From NCBI GenBank assembly GCA_029204225.1, contig CM055106.1:14326393-14390392 (forward strand): 64,000 nt of DNA, given 5' to 3'. This document shows, in pieces, positions 48,977 through 59,842 of the stretch (position 1 is the first letter of the stretch; each line of letters begins with the position of its first letter). The position numbers and the translations under genes are program-made. Source of the DNA: Diphasiastrum complanatum (lineage: Eukaryota; Streptophyta; Lycopodiopsida; Lycopodiales; Lycopodiaceae). The notes under the pieces are model-generated. The model was not told the origin of the DNA and ran no database searches. It was given only the letters and a program-made list of their open reading frames with translations.

Positions 48977-49185
48977 GCAAAGTCCTGAATACGATTTCAA
49001 CGAAGGCAAAAACCGCAGTCAACCGCAAAGTCCTCCATACGGTTTCAATGAAGGCAAAAATCACAAAATATCGCAATGTTTTGACATTGCGGTTCCAACA
49101 AAAACCAAAGGAACCAAACCGCATTAAACTGCAATGTCAAAGATTGCGGTTCCAACGAAGACTGAAGGTCAACCTTCCAAGAACA
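48977..49185. repeat. 48-bp minisatellite, four diverged copies
   Basis: Units marked by GCAAAGTCCT...ATACG(G/A)TTTCAA or GCAATGT...TTGCGGTTCCAA start at 48977, 49025, 49073 and 49131. The period of 48 is a multiple of three and leaves frames open on both strands (for example 49048-49272), but no protein family is evident. It directly precedes the H1 LTR. Confidence 0.8.
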
Positions 49186-49880
49186 TCAAGAACTGGATTG
49201 TACAGAGATATGCAAGAATCACACCACAGATCCAGCCTATTTAGTTTACTTCAATGCTGGCTCCTACATTAATCCACAAGAAAACGTGAAATCTAATCCA
49301 CTCTACAAAAACAACAAATCTAATCCACTCTAAATCCACAACCACACACAATATGAATGGAAGGGCATGATCATAGGGGCATCACTCAAGAAAACCATCA
49401 TAATCAAGGAGCTTAGTGTAGCATCAAACTCATGGAAAGTCTTCTTATTAAGCATGGAGTAGATACAATGCAAAAAGCTCCGCTTCACAAAGAGGGAGTT
49501 TCTTAAATAAGCAAGAGAGCTCCTTAGGTGGCATCCTAGTGGAATTTTCACATTTCACAAATTACAAGTGGAATAATGCTCTCCACTAGAAGTCACCATC
49601 AAAAGGTGGCTCACTCTACTTTCTTTAAGAGGGGTCTACTTGCATTTATTACATTTGCCTAGAAATACTAGTTCCTACATGGTCATTCCATCTTTCGGGA
49701 TTCACCATGAGGCTTACACAGTTCTTTCATGTCTTTCCTAGCTAGTATTTCTCGGCTCTCATACTCGGCTCCCAGTCTTCATTAGTCTCGTCTTCTCAGA
49801 GAGCTCCTCAGTCTAAGGTGAGAGGTGCTCTTGATTTGCTCAGTCCGAGTATCTTGGGAATTTGTCAAAATCAGCCAACA
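49178..49880 (-). repeat. H1 3' LTR
   Basis: Minus strand start TGTTGGCTGATTTTGAC at 49880 follows the purine tract TTAGGGGTGGGATGA. The repeat is shared with 60332-61042 over about 700 bp and with 59400-59842 over about 440 bp. Left limit is where similarity to H2 ends. Confidence 0.75.
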
Positions 49881-50434
49881 TCATCCCACCCCTAATGTGT
49901 TGCAGGACCCACTGCAACTCATATTGCATGATGTCACTTCGCTTTGCATTGGCATCTTCGAATGTCACTTGGAAAAGCGTGGATCCTCGTTCGCTTACAT
50001 AAAACCAAGTGCTTATTGTCGCCAGTCTTTATCAAAACTGTTTTTCACAAATTGCCGCAATTGAATTTAGAATGTCTTATTGTTGTAATGGGTTGACATT
50101 CTCAAAATTTGGAGAGTTCTCAACAGCTTCACAACTTGCATGCTTGAGTGCTTTCCATGTGTCTCTTTGTTTAGTCACTTGTATCTGCCATTGACGGTTT
50201 CATCTTTGGTTTCTTGGCAGATTCCATCTTTGGTCTCTTCTGGGAGGTCCGTATCCTCCATTTGCCTATGGGTGTTTCCGTGGTTCTTCTCTCAGTTGAA
50301 GTTCCAGTCTTGTCGATGCTCTTTTCTGATAGGTAGCACAAATCTTGGTAATCAGTCTCAAGGGGATGGACTCATCATAAAAAATTTGGTGGTAGAAACA
50401 GTTTTGGATGGACGGTTTGGTAACGGTGAGGAAA
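49881..50434 (-). pseudogene. H1 internal region, 3' end
   Basis: Just before the purine tract a minus-strand frame reads TWFYVSERGSMLFQ-like residues (H2) or FYVSERGSTLFQVTFEDANA (H1), then YELQWVLQHIRGG. The same position in H3 reads SPWFYVASTDPCLS. The frame is interrupted upstream. Conservation of this C-terminal peptide among three copies suggests a once-translated protein, of unknown function. Confidence 0.55.
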
Positions 50435-51087
50435 TGTGAAAAACTCAGATCCAAAAGATGCTAAAGTTTCATAAAGATCTTGGCCATGGAAGTTATGCAC
50501 ATCTAGATTGAAAAAATGATAGAAATTGTGATGTTAAGCATACTAAACATCAACTAAACATCAAGATCTGATCATAAGCTTCCACAAACAGAAACTTGTT
50601 GTCCCTGTCCGTACTTCAGAGCCTACAACCTGCATTTCACACGTGTGAAGCCATAGCAACAAAGAAATCACAATTCTAGTGGCTAGAATGCAAGATATGA
50701 ACAAAAAAGTGAGAGAGAAGAAGATGGATCTTCAAAGAGCATAACATTCATTCAATAGAATGAAAATGAGATGTGTACATACTCGTGGAGATGGCTATTT
50801 ATAGCAGCCATAGTGCCTCTTGGCCACTTGTCTTATGATAGGCTAAAATTGGGGTCCAATAGGATTCACCCATCTACCTAGAAATTTGGTCAAATAGGAA
50901 TGCACCAAATTATGAGCCAATAGAAGAGCTCCACACTCGACCTCCTCTAATTAATGTGACCTCAAAAGTAGTGTACACATACTTTGGGCCTCTACATACA
51001 TGTATGAACCTATCTCTAACTTTTATTTGGCCATAGGCCTACAAAATCTCAAGTTAGGAAAATACTACTAGTTGACAATTTTTCACA
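50435..51087 (-). repeat. Copia-A 3' LTR
   Basis: It runs from minus-strand TGTGAAAAATTG at 51087 to TTTTTCACA at 50435. A consensus TATA box (CTATAAATAG on the minus strand) lies at 50795-50804, with the same box at 56003-56012 in the 5' LTR. Confidence 0.96.
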
Positions 51088-54000
51088 CTCCCTCTTCAAC
51101 TAGTTTTAGCATAGATTTAGAAAGTACACCAAGACTTGTTCTATGCTTGAAAAATAAGTCCTTTCCCAATGCTTTGGTAAAGATATCAGCCACACATTCC
51201 TTTGATGGGACATGTTCAAGCTTGATCTCTTTTGCCAACACTTGTTCTCTCACAAAATGGTAAGCCACCTCGATATGTTTGCTCCTTGCATGGAAAACCG
51301 GATTGCTTGCTAGACTTTGGGCTGAAAGGTTGTCACAAAAGATGATTGGACTCTCTGAAAAATCCAGCAAATGAAGCTCCATAATCATCCTCTTGATCCA
51401 CACCATCTCCTTTGTGCATGATGTCAAAGCTTTGTACTCGGCCTCACTAGAAGAAAGTGATATAGTTGCTTGTTTCTTCGACATCCATGAGATAGCTCCA
51501 TCACCTATGAAAATAGCATGTGCATTTATGGATTTTCTATCCATAAGGTCTCCTGCAAAATCTGAATCTGAAAAACCAAATAAGTTAGGTGATGAGCCTC
51601 TATAAACAATGCCAAAATCTTTTGTTCCCGAGATGTATCTCAAGATCCTCTTTCCTAGTTTCCAATGTTCTATGCTAGGATCTTGCATGAATTGGCTTAA
51701 TCTACCAACACAATAAGATAAATCAGGTCTTGTGATGGTTAGATATATAAGAGAACCTATTAGCTTCCTATAGAGAGTAATGTCCTCGAAGGATCTTTCA
51801 TTACCTCTTATAGTTAGCTTTACATGTGATTCCATAGGTGTATCAATAGGATTTGCATCTACCATATGAAATCTATTGAGAATAGAAATAGCATACTTCT
51901 CTTGTGAAATAAAAGTGATTTGAGAAGTTCTAATTACTTCTATTCCTAAGATATAGCTCAAAAGACCAAGATCATGCACTTCAAATTCCTTTTTTAGTGC
52001 TTTCTTGATATCTTCTATATCTTCCTTGTTCCCTCCACTTAAAATAATGTCATCCACATAAATTAGAAGGATTGTAACATCATTAGCACTAATTCTAAAG
52101 TAAAGTGAATGATCATACTCACTCATAGTGAAGTTTTGAGAAAGTAGAAAAGAGTTAAGCCTAGCATACCAACTCCTTGGTGCTTGCTTAAGACCATACA
52201 AACTTTTTTGTAGAAAACACACATGATTAGGCTTGCTATGAGAAACATAGCTCTCGGGTTGCTCCATGTAGACTTCCTCTTCAAGATCACCATTCAAGAA
52301 AGCATTAGAAATGTCTAATTGCCAAAGATCCCATCCATAAAGAGTTGCAAGGGAAATGATTACTCTTATGCTCACCATCTTTGCCACGGGTGCAAAGGTT
52401 TCCTCATAGTCAATGCCATGCTCTTGAGCATAACCTTTAGCCACCAACCTTGCCTTCAACTTGTTGATAGATCCATCTTGATTTGTCTTTACCTTGAAGA
52501 TCCATTTGCATCCAATTGCACTTTTGCCCTTTGGAAGCTCCACCAATCTCCATGTGTTGTTCTTCATAAGTGCTTCAAACTCAAGATCCATTGCTTGGAT
52601 CCATTCCTCTTTTTGCCTTGCTTCATCTACACATGAAGGTACATCAAAAGAAGTTAGGAAAGCATAGTTGGATCCATCCACCACTTGCTTACCTTTGCCA
52701 TCATAAGTGAGCCTTGAGGGTTTCACTTTATGCCTTGGAGTTCTCCTTGGAATTTGACTTGAAGAGGCTTCTTCAACATCCACATCCAATGTGTCATCAA
52801 CTCCATTGTCATCAAGCACATTAGTTGCAACAACACCATCATCACTTGAAACAACTTTTGGAATGTTATTTTCATCAAAAATGACATCCCTACTTGTGAA
52901 CACTTTCTTGATTGAAGGAACATAAATCCTATATGCTTTGCTTACTTCACTATAACCAACAAAAATGCCCTTTCTTGAAGATGGATCCTCCTTAGTTCTA
53001 TCATCAAGAGTAATGTTGAAGTAGCAAATGCATCCAAAAGTTCTTAGAAACTTGACATTAGGCTTCATACCAAACAAAGCTTCAAAAGGGGTTTTTCCTT
53101 CCAATACAACACTTGGCCATCTATTGCATAGGAAATTTGCACACAACAAAGCATCACTCCAAAAAGGTTTAGGAAGATTAGCATTCAATCTCATTGCCTT
53201 TGCACTCTCACACAAGGTTCTATTCTTCCTCTCGGCCACTCCATTTTGTTGTGGTGTTCTTGGACATGTGTACTCCCTCTTGATCCCATGCTCATCGCAA
53301 AAGGCTTTGAATTTGTTAGAAATGTATTCACCACCATTGTCGCTCCTCAAGCATTTGATTTTGGTTGTAAATTGAGTCTCAATAGCAACTTTGAACTTGA
53401 CAAACACATCAAACACCTCATCCTTGCTCTTTAGTAGATAAACCCAACAAAATCTACTAAAATCATCAATGAAAGTTACATACATCTTAGCACCTCCATT
53501 GCTAATTGTAGTAACACCATGAATATCCGAATGCAAGAGAGAAAAAGGCATCTTAGATCTAGATATAGATCTAGTATATGGCAATCTATGTGATTTAGAC
53601 AAAGCACATTCTTCACAAACATGATTCAAGCAAGTAAGAGACTTGGGAAGTCCCCTTACTACCTCCTTTTTGGCTATTACCTCCAAGGCCTTGTAGTTGA
53701 GATGTCCCATCCTTTTATGCCATACCTCTTGAATTGACATTTGTTCATTTGCCATGCATCCAACTTGGTTAGCAACAACACATGCATCAAGCTTGAACAA
53801 TTTCCCTTGCCTTTTCCCTTTTGCAATGATACTACACCCCTTTTTGATCAAGCAAGCATCACCATCAAACTCAACTTTGAATCCTTTGTCAAGCATTTGG
53901 CTTACACTAAGTAAGTTCTTGGTAATGGATGGAATGAGCAAAACATCTTTCAATTCTATATTCCTATTTGTAGAAAGTGAAATAGGAATTGTGCCAATCC

Positions 54001-55033
54001 CCTTGATTGTACACTCACCATCATTTGCGGTATAGATTACCTTCCTATCACCATCAAATGCCATTAAAGATGAAAAATACTCTTTATGATATGTCATATG
54101 AGAAGTGGCTCCACTATCAATCCACCAAGGATCAATGTCTCCATGATTAGCCAACAAGCAAGATGACATAACAAAAGCATCATTTGAAAGAAGCTCATCC
54201 CCACCCTCATCAATAGTTAGATTGGTTTGCTTTTCCCCTTGATCCCTCTTTTTCTTGAAACAATCACTAGCAAAATGCCCTTTGACTCCACAATAGAAAC
54301 ATTTTAGCTTAGATCTATCCTTCTTTTTGCCAAAAGTAGAGTGCTCACCTTGGTCTTGCCCTTTAGACCAATTGCTTTTACCTTTGCCCTTGAACTTGCC
54401 TTTAGAGAACATTGCCTCCTCTTCTCCTCCTTGAGATGTAGAAGATGCTCCCACTCTTGCTTGCAACCTGAATTCTTCAGCCAACAAGACCTCTTGCAAG
54501 TCTCCAACACTTGGTAAACATTTTTGGATAGCATAACTTTGAACAAGATTAGCATGATCATCCAACAAGCCATTGAGAATCACTTGAACAAGCTCCTCAT
54601 TATTTATGCCATCATTAATGCATGCTAACTCATCATTCAATGCTTTAACTCTCAAAACAAAAGCATGTCCACTCTCACTCTTCTTTTGCATACAAGAAAA
54701 GATTTGCCTTCTTAAAGTCAACACTCTAGAAGTAGACTTGGATTCATAAACCTTCTTCAAGGCTTCCCAAGCTTCACTAGATGATGTGCACTTACCAACC
54801 TCTTTGATAAGCTCATTTGTCACATTCATCTTGATCATGTGAAGGGCTTTCTTTGCCCTCTTGTCATACCTCAATTGTTCTTGAGGTGCCAAAGGTCTCT
54901 CCTCCACACCTACAACAATATCCATCAACTCATTCATCTCAAGCAAAGACTCCATCCTTACTTTCCAAGTAGAATAGTTGAGGGAGGTAAGCCTATCATT
55001 GCTTTCCAACATGTAGCCTCCATTTGTAGCCAT
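51083..55033 (-). CDS. Copia-A Gag-Pol polyprotein (1316 aa)
   Basis: One open frame encodes all Ty1/copia proteins. Residues about 1-235 are gag (NYSTWKVRMESLL near 19-31). The CCHC knuckle CFYCGVKGHFASDC is at 245-258. The aspartic protease site WWIDSGATSHMT is near 303-314. GAG-pre-integrase WHKRMGHLNYKAL is near 438-450. The integrase has D503 (HSDIHG), D565 (RSDNGGEY) and E601 (NGVAERKNR), the D-D-35-E spacing. RT spans about 828-1070 with LYGLKQAPRSWY and YVDD at 992-995. RNase H spans about 1148-1290 (FSDSDFAGDLMDRKS, SSSEAEYKAL, FCDN, ADIFTKAL). All catalytic residues are kept. The stop TGA lies in the first bases of the 3' LTR, so the purine tract is coding (VEEGV). Length is normal for the family. 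Expression would depend on the LTR promoter. Confidence 0.97.
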   Translation of the reverse strand: MATNGGYMLESNDRLTSLNYSTWKVRMESLLEMNELMDIVVGVEERPLAPQEQLRYDKRAKKALHMIKMNVTNELIKEVGKCTSSSEAWEALKKVYESKSTSRVLTLRRQIFSCMQKKSESGHAFVLRVKALNDELACINDGINNEELVQVILNGLLDDHANLVQSYAIQKCLPSVGDLQEVLLAEEFRLQARVGASSTSQGGEEEAMFSKGKFKGKGKSNWSKGQDQGEHSTFGKKKDRSKLKCFYCGVKGHFASDCFKKKRDQGEKQTNLTIDEGGDELLSNDAFVMSSCLLANHGDIDPWWIDSGATSHMTYHKEYFSSLMAFDGDRKVIYTANDGECTIKGIGTIPISLSTNRNIELKDVLLIPSITKNLLSVSQMLDKGFKVEFDGDACLIKKGCSIIAKGKRQGKLFKLDACVVANQVGCMANEQMSIQEVWHKRMGHLNYKALEVIAKKEVVRGLPKSLTCLNHVCEECALSKSHRLPYTRSISRSKMPFSLLHSDIHGVTTISNGGAKMYVTFIDDFSRFCWVYLLKSKDEVFDVFVKFKVAIETQFTTKIKCLRSDNGGEYISNKFKAFCDEHGIKREYTCPRTPQQNGVAERKNRTLCESAKAMRLNANLPKPFWSDALLCANFLCNRWPSVVLEGKTPFEALFGMKPNVKFLRTFGCICYFNITLDDRTKEDPSSRKGIFVGYSEVSKAYRIYVPSIKKVFTSRDVIFDENNIPKVVSSDDGVVATNVLDDNGVDDTLDVDVEEASSSQIPRRTPRHKVKPSRLTYDGKGKQVVDGSNYAFLTSFDVPSCVDEARQKEEWIQAMDLEFEALMKNNTWRLVELPKGKSAIGCKWIFKVKTNQDGSINKLKARLVAKGYAQEHGIDYEETFAPVAKMVSIRVIISLATLYGWDLWQLDISNAFLNGDLEEEVYMEQPESYVSHSKPNHVCFLQKSLYGLKQAPRSWYARLNSFLLSQNFTMSEYDHSLYFRISANDVTILLIYVDDIILSGGNKEDIEDIKKALKKEFEVHDLGLLSYILGIEVIRTSQITFISQEKYAISILNRFHMVDANPIDTPMESHVKLTIRGNERSFEDITLYRKLIGSLIYLTITRPDLSYCVGRLSQFMQDPSIEHWKLGKRILRYISGTKDFGIVYRGSSPNLFGFSDSDFAGDLMDRKSINAHAIFIGDGAISWMSKKQATISLSSSEAEYKALTSCTKEMVWIKRMIMELHLLDFSESPIIFCDNLSAQSLASNPVFHARSKHIEVAYHFVREQVLAKEIKLEHVPSKECVADIFTKALGKDLFFKHRTSLGVLSKSMLKLVEEGV

Positions 55034-55630
55034 GTTGCAATGATTGATCTCTGATCTTTGACCTGTTCCAATGCACTAAGCACTCTCTTGAATCAACAAA
55101 TGAAACACAAGAAGAAATCACAAAGATTTGGAACCTAAAACCTTACTTTTTCTCTCTTTTCCTCACTTTTTCCTCAATTTTAGCCACTAGTTTTATGATT
55201 TCTTGATCAAACCAAGACCAAACCTCAATATACTTGCTTTTCCCTCACTCCTAAGATTGAAATACACTCTTGAATCATTCAGCAAACTGAAAATCAGAGG
55301 GTTACATCAATTTTGAAGTTTTTGACATGAAGAAGCAAGAAATTGAATCAAAAAACTATATGCTAGAATGGAAAACTAATAGGATCTTGTTGGATCTTGC
55401 ATCTCCCTCTTTCCAAAACAAATTTTGTCTCCTTATTCTGATAAGTACAGAGGGAATTCGCCCTACTTCAATTGAAATGCATACAAATGATGTTTTGATC
55501 ACAAAGATCCAATTTCTACACATAAATCAACAAGATTTTTAGCTAGAAACTTGATTGGAATGCTACAAAAGCAAACTCGCCCACAAATCTCTTCTAAATC
55601 TGGCAAAACCTGCACATTTGGCCGCCTAAT
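55034..55630 (-). other. Copia-A untranslated leader
   Basis: About 600 bp between primer-binding site and gag ATG. It corresponds to the A3 leader (43716-44297). No long open frame or tandem repeat. Confidence 0.8.
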
Positions 55631-55642
55631 GCTCTGATACCA
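55631..55642 (-). other. Copia-A primer-binding site
   Basis: Minus-strand TGGTATCAGAGC abuts the 5' LTR end without a spacer and is a perfect match to the 3' region of initiator-Met tRNA as used by plant copia elements. Confidence 0.95.
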
Positions 55643-56295
55643 TGTGAAAAACTCAGATCCAAAAGATGCTAAAGTTTCATAAAGATCTTGGCCATGGAAG
55701 TTATGCACATCTAGATTGAAAAAATGATAGAAATTGTGATGTTAAGCATACTAAACATCAACTAAACATCAAGATCTGATCATAAGCTTCCACAAACAGA
55801 AACTTGCTGTCCCTGTCCGTACTTCAGAGCCTACAACCTGCATTTCACACGTGTGAAGCCATAGCAACAAAGAAATCACAATTCTAGTGGCTAGAATGCA
55901 AGATATGAACAAAAAAGTGAGAGAGAAGAAGATGGATCTTCAAAGAGCATAACATTCATTCAATAGAATGAAAATGAGATGTGTACATACTCGTGGAGAT
56001 GGCTATTTATAGCAGCCATAGTGCCTCTTGGCCACTTGTCTTATGATAGGCTAAAATTGGGGTCCAATAGGATTCACCCATCTACCTAGAAATTTGGTCA
56101 AATAGGAATGCACCAAATTATGAGCCAATAGAAGAGCTCCACACTCGACCTCCTCTAATTAATGTGACCTCAAAAGTAGTGTACACATACTTTGGGCCTC
56201 TACATACATGTATGAACCTATCTCTAACTTTTATTTGGCCATAGGCCTACAAAATCTCAAGTTAGGAAAATACTACTAGTTGACAATTTTTCACA
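55643..56295 (-). repeat. Copia-A 5' LTR
   Basis: 653 bp, identical to 50435-51087 except for one base by eye. TATA box at 56003-56012 on the minus strand. It drives element transcription if active. Confidence 0.96.
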
Positions 56296-56300
56296 GGAAA

Positions 56301-57190
56301 CATGATGAAGGCTTGGTGACAAAGTGAAGGAACTGATAGTTCTAGAATTGCAGCCTTGGACCCTTGCAATGTCGAGCTTCAACCACCACTTGCTGGGTGC
56401 GGAGCTTGCTTTATTTGTAGGTTCACGGATGTCTTCATCTTTCATTTTCTGCAGCTCTTTCTTTTGATCCGTTACTTTTGGATCTCTTTGGGCTTCATAA
56501 GAGGGGATTCAACTATCATTACTTCAGAGAGTTTCTTTTGATCAAGATCAATCTGACTCATCTATTGTTTAAGTTTTGTCCTTTCCTCCTCAGCTTCCTG
56601 GATCTTTATTTTTATTTCTTCTAGCTGCTTCGTCTACTTTTGTAGGTCTTTTTCGGCTGAACAACCAATATAGGTGGTAGTTGGTCTCCACAAGACACTT
56701 GCAATGATCTATCAGCTGCTTCGGTAAAACTATCAAAAACTGGAAATTTCTCAGAAGAACAGTAAACTGATGATAAACAAACAGATGGAAGGGAAGGTGA
56801 TGGTGACAACGGTAGATGGTGTGGACGATAGACATGCGAATAGGTGCAGAAGTATGGTAAGAGGTTGGTTGAAGAAGGAGACTGATTTTTCAATGCTTGT
56901 GTTTCCCTTTCCGAAGGATCTTCGTCGTGACTGGGGTACTTCTTCTGATCGAGTCGCTTTGGATTGCCCATCTGTCTTCTTAGCCTTGTCATTGTCGAAT
57001 TTGGGTTTGTGACCTTGGCTGTCGATCTTGCTGGTGTTGTTGCTGGCAGCGTAACTACTCCAGTGGATCCAAGCAAATCCACTCTCTCCCCCCCAAAAAA
57101 AATTTGTTGGTGGGGATGTTGTTGCTGGTGATTGTTCATGCTCAGGATTGGATCGGCGTGTGGAACACATAGTTGAAACTCGTTGAACAT
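56301..57190 (-). pseudogene. H1 internal protein, Gln/Pro/Ser-rich
   Basis: Starting MFNEFQLCVPHADPIL at 57190 the frame is open for 189 codons (NNHQQQHPHQQIFFGGERVD, SSTNLLPYF, FTEAADRSLQVSCGDQLPP) to about 56621. It continues with frame changes through a Lys/Glu/Gln-rich stretch (DQKKELQKMKDEDIREP) and KWWLKLDIARVQGCNSRTIS to the Copia-A site. H2 encodes the same protein (62481-61520) with different lesions. No enzyme motif is seen. The charged stretch could form a coiled coil. Confidence 0.6.
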
Positions 57191-57559
57191 GTGACTGGAC
57201 TAAAGATTGAACAAATTTTAACTAGATTTGTTTCGATCTTGCTGTAGTTGACTCAAAGAATAACATGGCAATGAGGTGTAGGAATCAGCTCTAACTTGTC
57301 ATGGATTTCTCATAGTTTTCAGAAATTTGAAACTGCTATACATGGTAATCTGAAGATGGATAGATGAATGAAAATGTGTTCTGGAGATGCTCTACAGAAG
57401 ACTCTCGTGCAGTAGCTATTCCTCATGCAAAAATAAGTCACACAAAATAGGTGAAGAGAAACAAGGAAATAAACAAATGTTACAGATAGTGAGAACTGTA
57501 TAGCACTTGTCGAACAAAATTTGCATTCATCAACATTGATAATGTACCTTGATAGTTGC

Positions 57560-58605
57560 AATATTTCAGTTATTTTGTAGAGTAATGTGACTTACTCTGA
57601 CATGCCCTTGTCAAAACAAGACAGGGTTGGTGACACTAAAATCTATCATCATGGATAACAGATGTTGTAAGATATAGCGTGAGATGCAGGTATGGGTGAG
57701 GTACTATGTCTTGAGGACCTCTTTGAACAAGAGATTCAGAACCGAATCTCTAAATGGATTTCCGAATCCTAGATGTATTGTGTATTGGCACATTGGAAAT
57801 CTTATTTGCATGTGGAGAGACAAATAGATTGGAGTTTGTGGAAAGGGAGAAAAATTGTCAATTCCCTGTGGAAGTTGCTCGTGGTTGGACATTGTAGCAG
57901 ATGACGGAATATCGGTTTCACTTTCTTTTGACAAGGACTCATTTCATATTGTCTTTTTTCATTATGGAGCTGGTGTATTGGACGGTGATGTAGTAGAAGC
58001 TTATAAGAAACTTCTCGATTGAGCAACATGTTTAACTGTTGGTTGCTATGGTGCTCGTGTTGTTGTCGTGAAGATCCTATTGTGATTCATAACTGACGTG
58101 ACAAGCAGGTAGGATCTTAGTTGGTTGTTTTGGACAGTCTTTGAAATTGTGTTTTTGGATACAGTATGGACACTCAGCATGGTACTGGGTCTTAACTGGA
58201 CAATCAACCATGAAGGGGCCGGTTTCACCACAGATGAAACATCTAGTGTGCAATGGCCCTTGTATAACGGCGTAGCCATCTTGTATGGCTAGTGGTTCTA
58301 GACTTGCTGGTGGATATTCATGATAAGGTAAGGCATTTCCAAATTGTGATGGGTGTTCTTTATATTGTTGAACTGTATGTATTTGGATAGGTCGATATGA
58401 AGGACAAGCATCAACAGGATGCATAGCCCGGCAGTGTGGGCATCATATTGTTTTTTGTCTATAAGGTACCTGTGCAGGGTTTAACTGACTATGCATACTA
58501 CTTTGGATAGACTTCAGGGTAGCTTGAAACTCTTTGGTGAGTTTCTCCATCTGTAGTTGGTGTTGCTTATTAAACAACTCCAACTGGGATTTCCAGAGTT
58601 GATCT
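57560..58605 (-). pseudogene. H1 zinc-knuckle region downstream of gag
   Basis: The frame from 58424 to 58077 holds two cysteine clusters, CFICGETGPFMVDCP and CPYCIQKHNFKDCPKQ, resembling gag CCHC knuckles but with unusual spacing. The first keeps CxxC and a late Cys without a clear His. A further Ser- and Pro-containing segment (58029-57702) has frame changes. Nucleic-acid binding is inferred from the knuckles. Confidence 0.6.
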
Positions 58606-59230
58606 CAGGTATCCTCGATCGGCTTCGACTCATGGAGAGGAGCATGTGGTGCTCGTCTTTCCTTGGATTCATCAACATTTGATCCTTCGTCTTCTTCCTT
58701 GATGGCATCAGACATAGCTAATTTGAGGCTCATATATTCGTCATTTGATTTAAGCTCGTGTCTAATCCATCTTGGAAGGCCGACTAAAAACCAGATGATG
58801 AGCATCTGTTTAGAGGGTTGTTCCTGTACTTGACTTTTGAGGCATTTGAAACGCTCGATATAGTGTCGTACACGTTCATCCTTTGCCATCTTGATGTTAC
58901 TCAATTTGACAAAAGGACTCTCGATCAAGCGAAAAGGCTTAAAACGCTTGATAAAGGACTCTTTCAAGATTGACCAGTCTGTCTTATCTTCACGATCAAG
59001 GTTGAAAAACCAATCACGTGCTTTAGTGATCATGGTCATCGAAAATAGTTGGACCATAGCACCGAGAGATGTTTCACCATACACATCACATGCATTCTCA
59101 AAGATTTGCAAAAAAATTTGAGGGTCCGAACTACCGTCAAACTTTGGTAGATCTAGCTTGGGTGTACGTCTTTCAAAATGAGCAACGTGGGTAGCAGAAG
59201 CACCATTAAGGTTGGTTCTGGCCTGGGAGG
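58605..59230 (-). pseudogene. H1 gag (Retrotrans_gag type)
   Basis: The minus strand encodes FDGSSDPQIFLQIFENACDV, MITKARDWFFNLDREDKTDW, LKESFIKRFKPFRLIESPFV, DERVRHYIERFKCLKSQVQE and IIWFLVGLPRWIRHELKSND. This is the classic gypsy gag core (A..WF..L, F...F, Y...F..L, F..GL). It is open from 59111 to 58605, with an upstream extension (RTPKLDLPKFDG) after the 5' LTR. The presence of gag with no pol is the defining oddity of this element. Confidence 0.85.
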
Positions 59231-59347
59231 AGTCAACAGGGCTGTTGAAAGCACCCTACTACTTGCTGAGAATTTGCAAATTTCCAGCCACAAGTTGACC
59301 TAACCCTGAATAGGGTTTGCTGAATTTTGGGCGCCCTCCTACACAAA

Positions 59348-59842
59348 TGCAAACCTGAAAACAAAAACAGCAAGATAAGGAGACACCACAACCAAAAATC
59401 AGTCTTCTTATTAAGCATGGAGTATATACAATGCAAAAAGCTCCTCTTCACAAAGAGGGAGTCTCTTAAATAAGCAAGAGAGCTCCTTAGGTGGCATCCT
59501 AGTGGAATTTCCACATTTCACGAATTACAAGTGGAATAATGCTCTCCCCTAGAAGTCACCATCAAAGGGTGGCTCACTCTACTTTCTTCAAGAGGGGTAT
59601 ACTTGCATTTATTACATTTGCCTAGAAATACTAGTTCCTACATGGTCATTCCATCTTTGGGATTCACCATGAGGCTTACACAGTTCTTTCATGTCTTTCC
59701 TAGCTAGTATTTCTCGGCTCTCATACTCGGCTCCCAGTCTTCATTAGTCTCGTCTTCGCAGAGAGCTCTTCGGTCTAAGGTGAGAGGTGCTCTTGAGTTG
59801 CTCAGTCCGAGTATCTTGGAGATTCGTCAGAATCAGCCAACA
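59348..59842 (-). repeat. H1 5' LTR
   Basis: Minus strand TGTTGGCTGATTCTGACG at 59842 down to about 59348. The last 440 bp match the other H LTRs, but the U5-side end (59348-59400) differs from 49178-49437. A GGGCGCCC palindrome lies just inside the element (59333-59340), where a primer-binding site would be expected; I could not assign its tRNA. Confidence 0.65.

Larger units (their letters stand above)
50430..56300 (-). mobile_element. Copia-A: intact, very young Ty1/copia retrotransposon
   Basis: This is a complete element of 5861 bp (50435-56295) with target duplication GGAAA at 50430-50434 and 56296-56300. Both LTRs are 653 bp and I find one difference between them (50599 T versus 55807 C). 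It has a perfect primer-binding site, a 1316-residue uninterrupted polyprotein and a purine tract. It is inserted in H1. The undisturbed sequence across the insertion point exists in H2 near 61575. All parts needed for autonomous transposition appear present. Confidence 0.97.
49178..59842 (-). mobile_element. H1: non-autonomous gypsy-like element with gag, no pol
   Basis: On the minus strand the order is LTR (59842-59348), gag and zinc knuckles (59230-58077), a low-complexity internal protein (57190-56300), Copia-A insertion (50430-56300), a last internal part (50434-49881), purine tract, and 3' LTR (49880-49178). I see no RT, RNase H or integrase motif anywhere in it. That pattern fits large retrotransposon derivatives that carry gag but borrow enzymes. 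H2 (60332-62817) and H3 are further copies. Confidence 0.7.

Noticed and set aside
52319-52636. Plus-strand frames within Copia-A
   Set aside because: Antisense shadows of the 1316-residue polyprotein.
56770-57012. 80-codon plus-strand frame
   Set aside because: Antisense shadow of the H1 internal protein, with no motif of its own.
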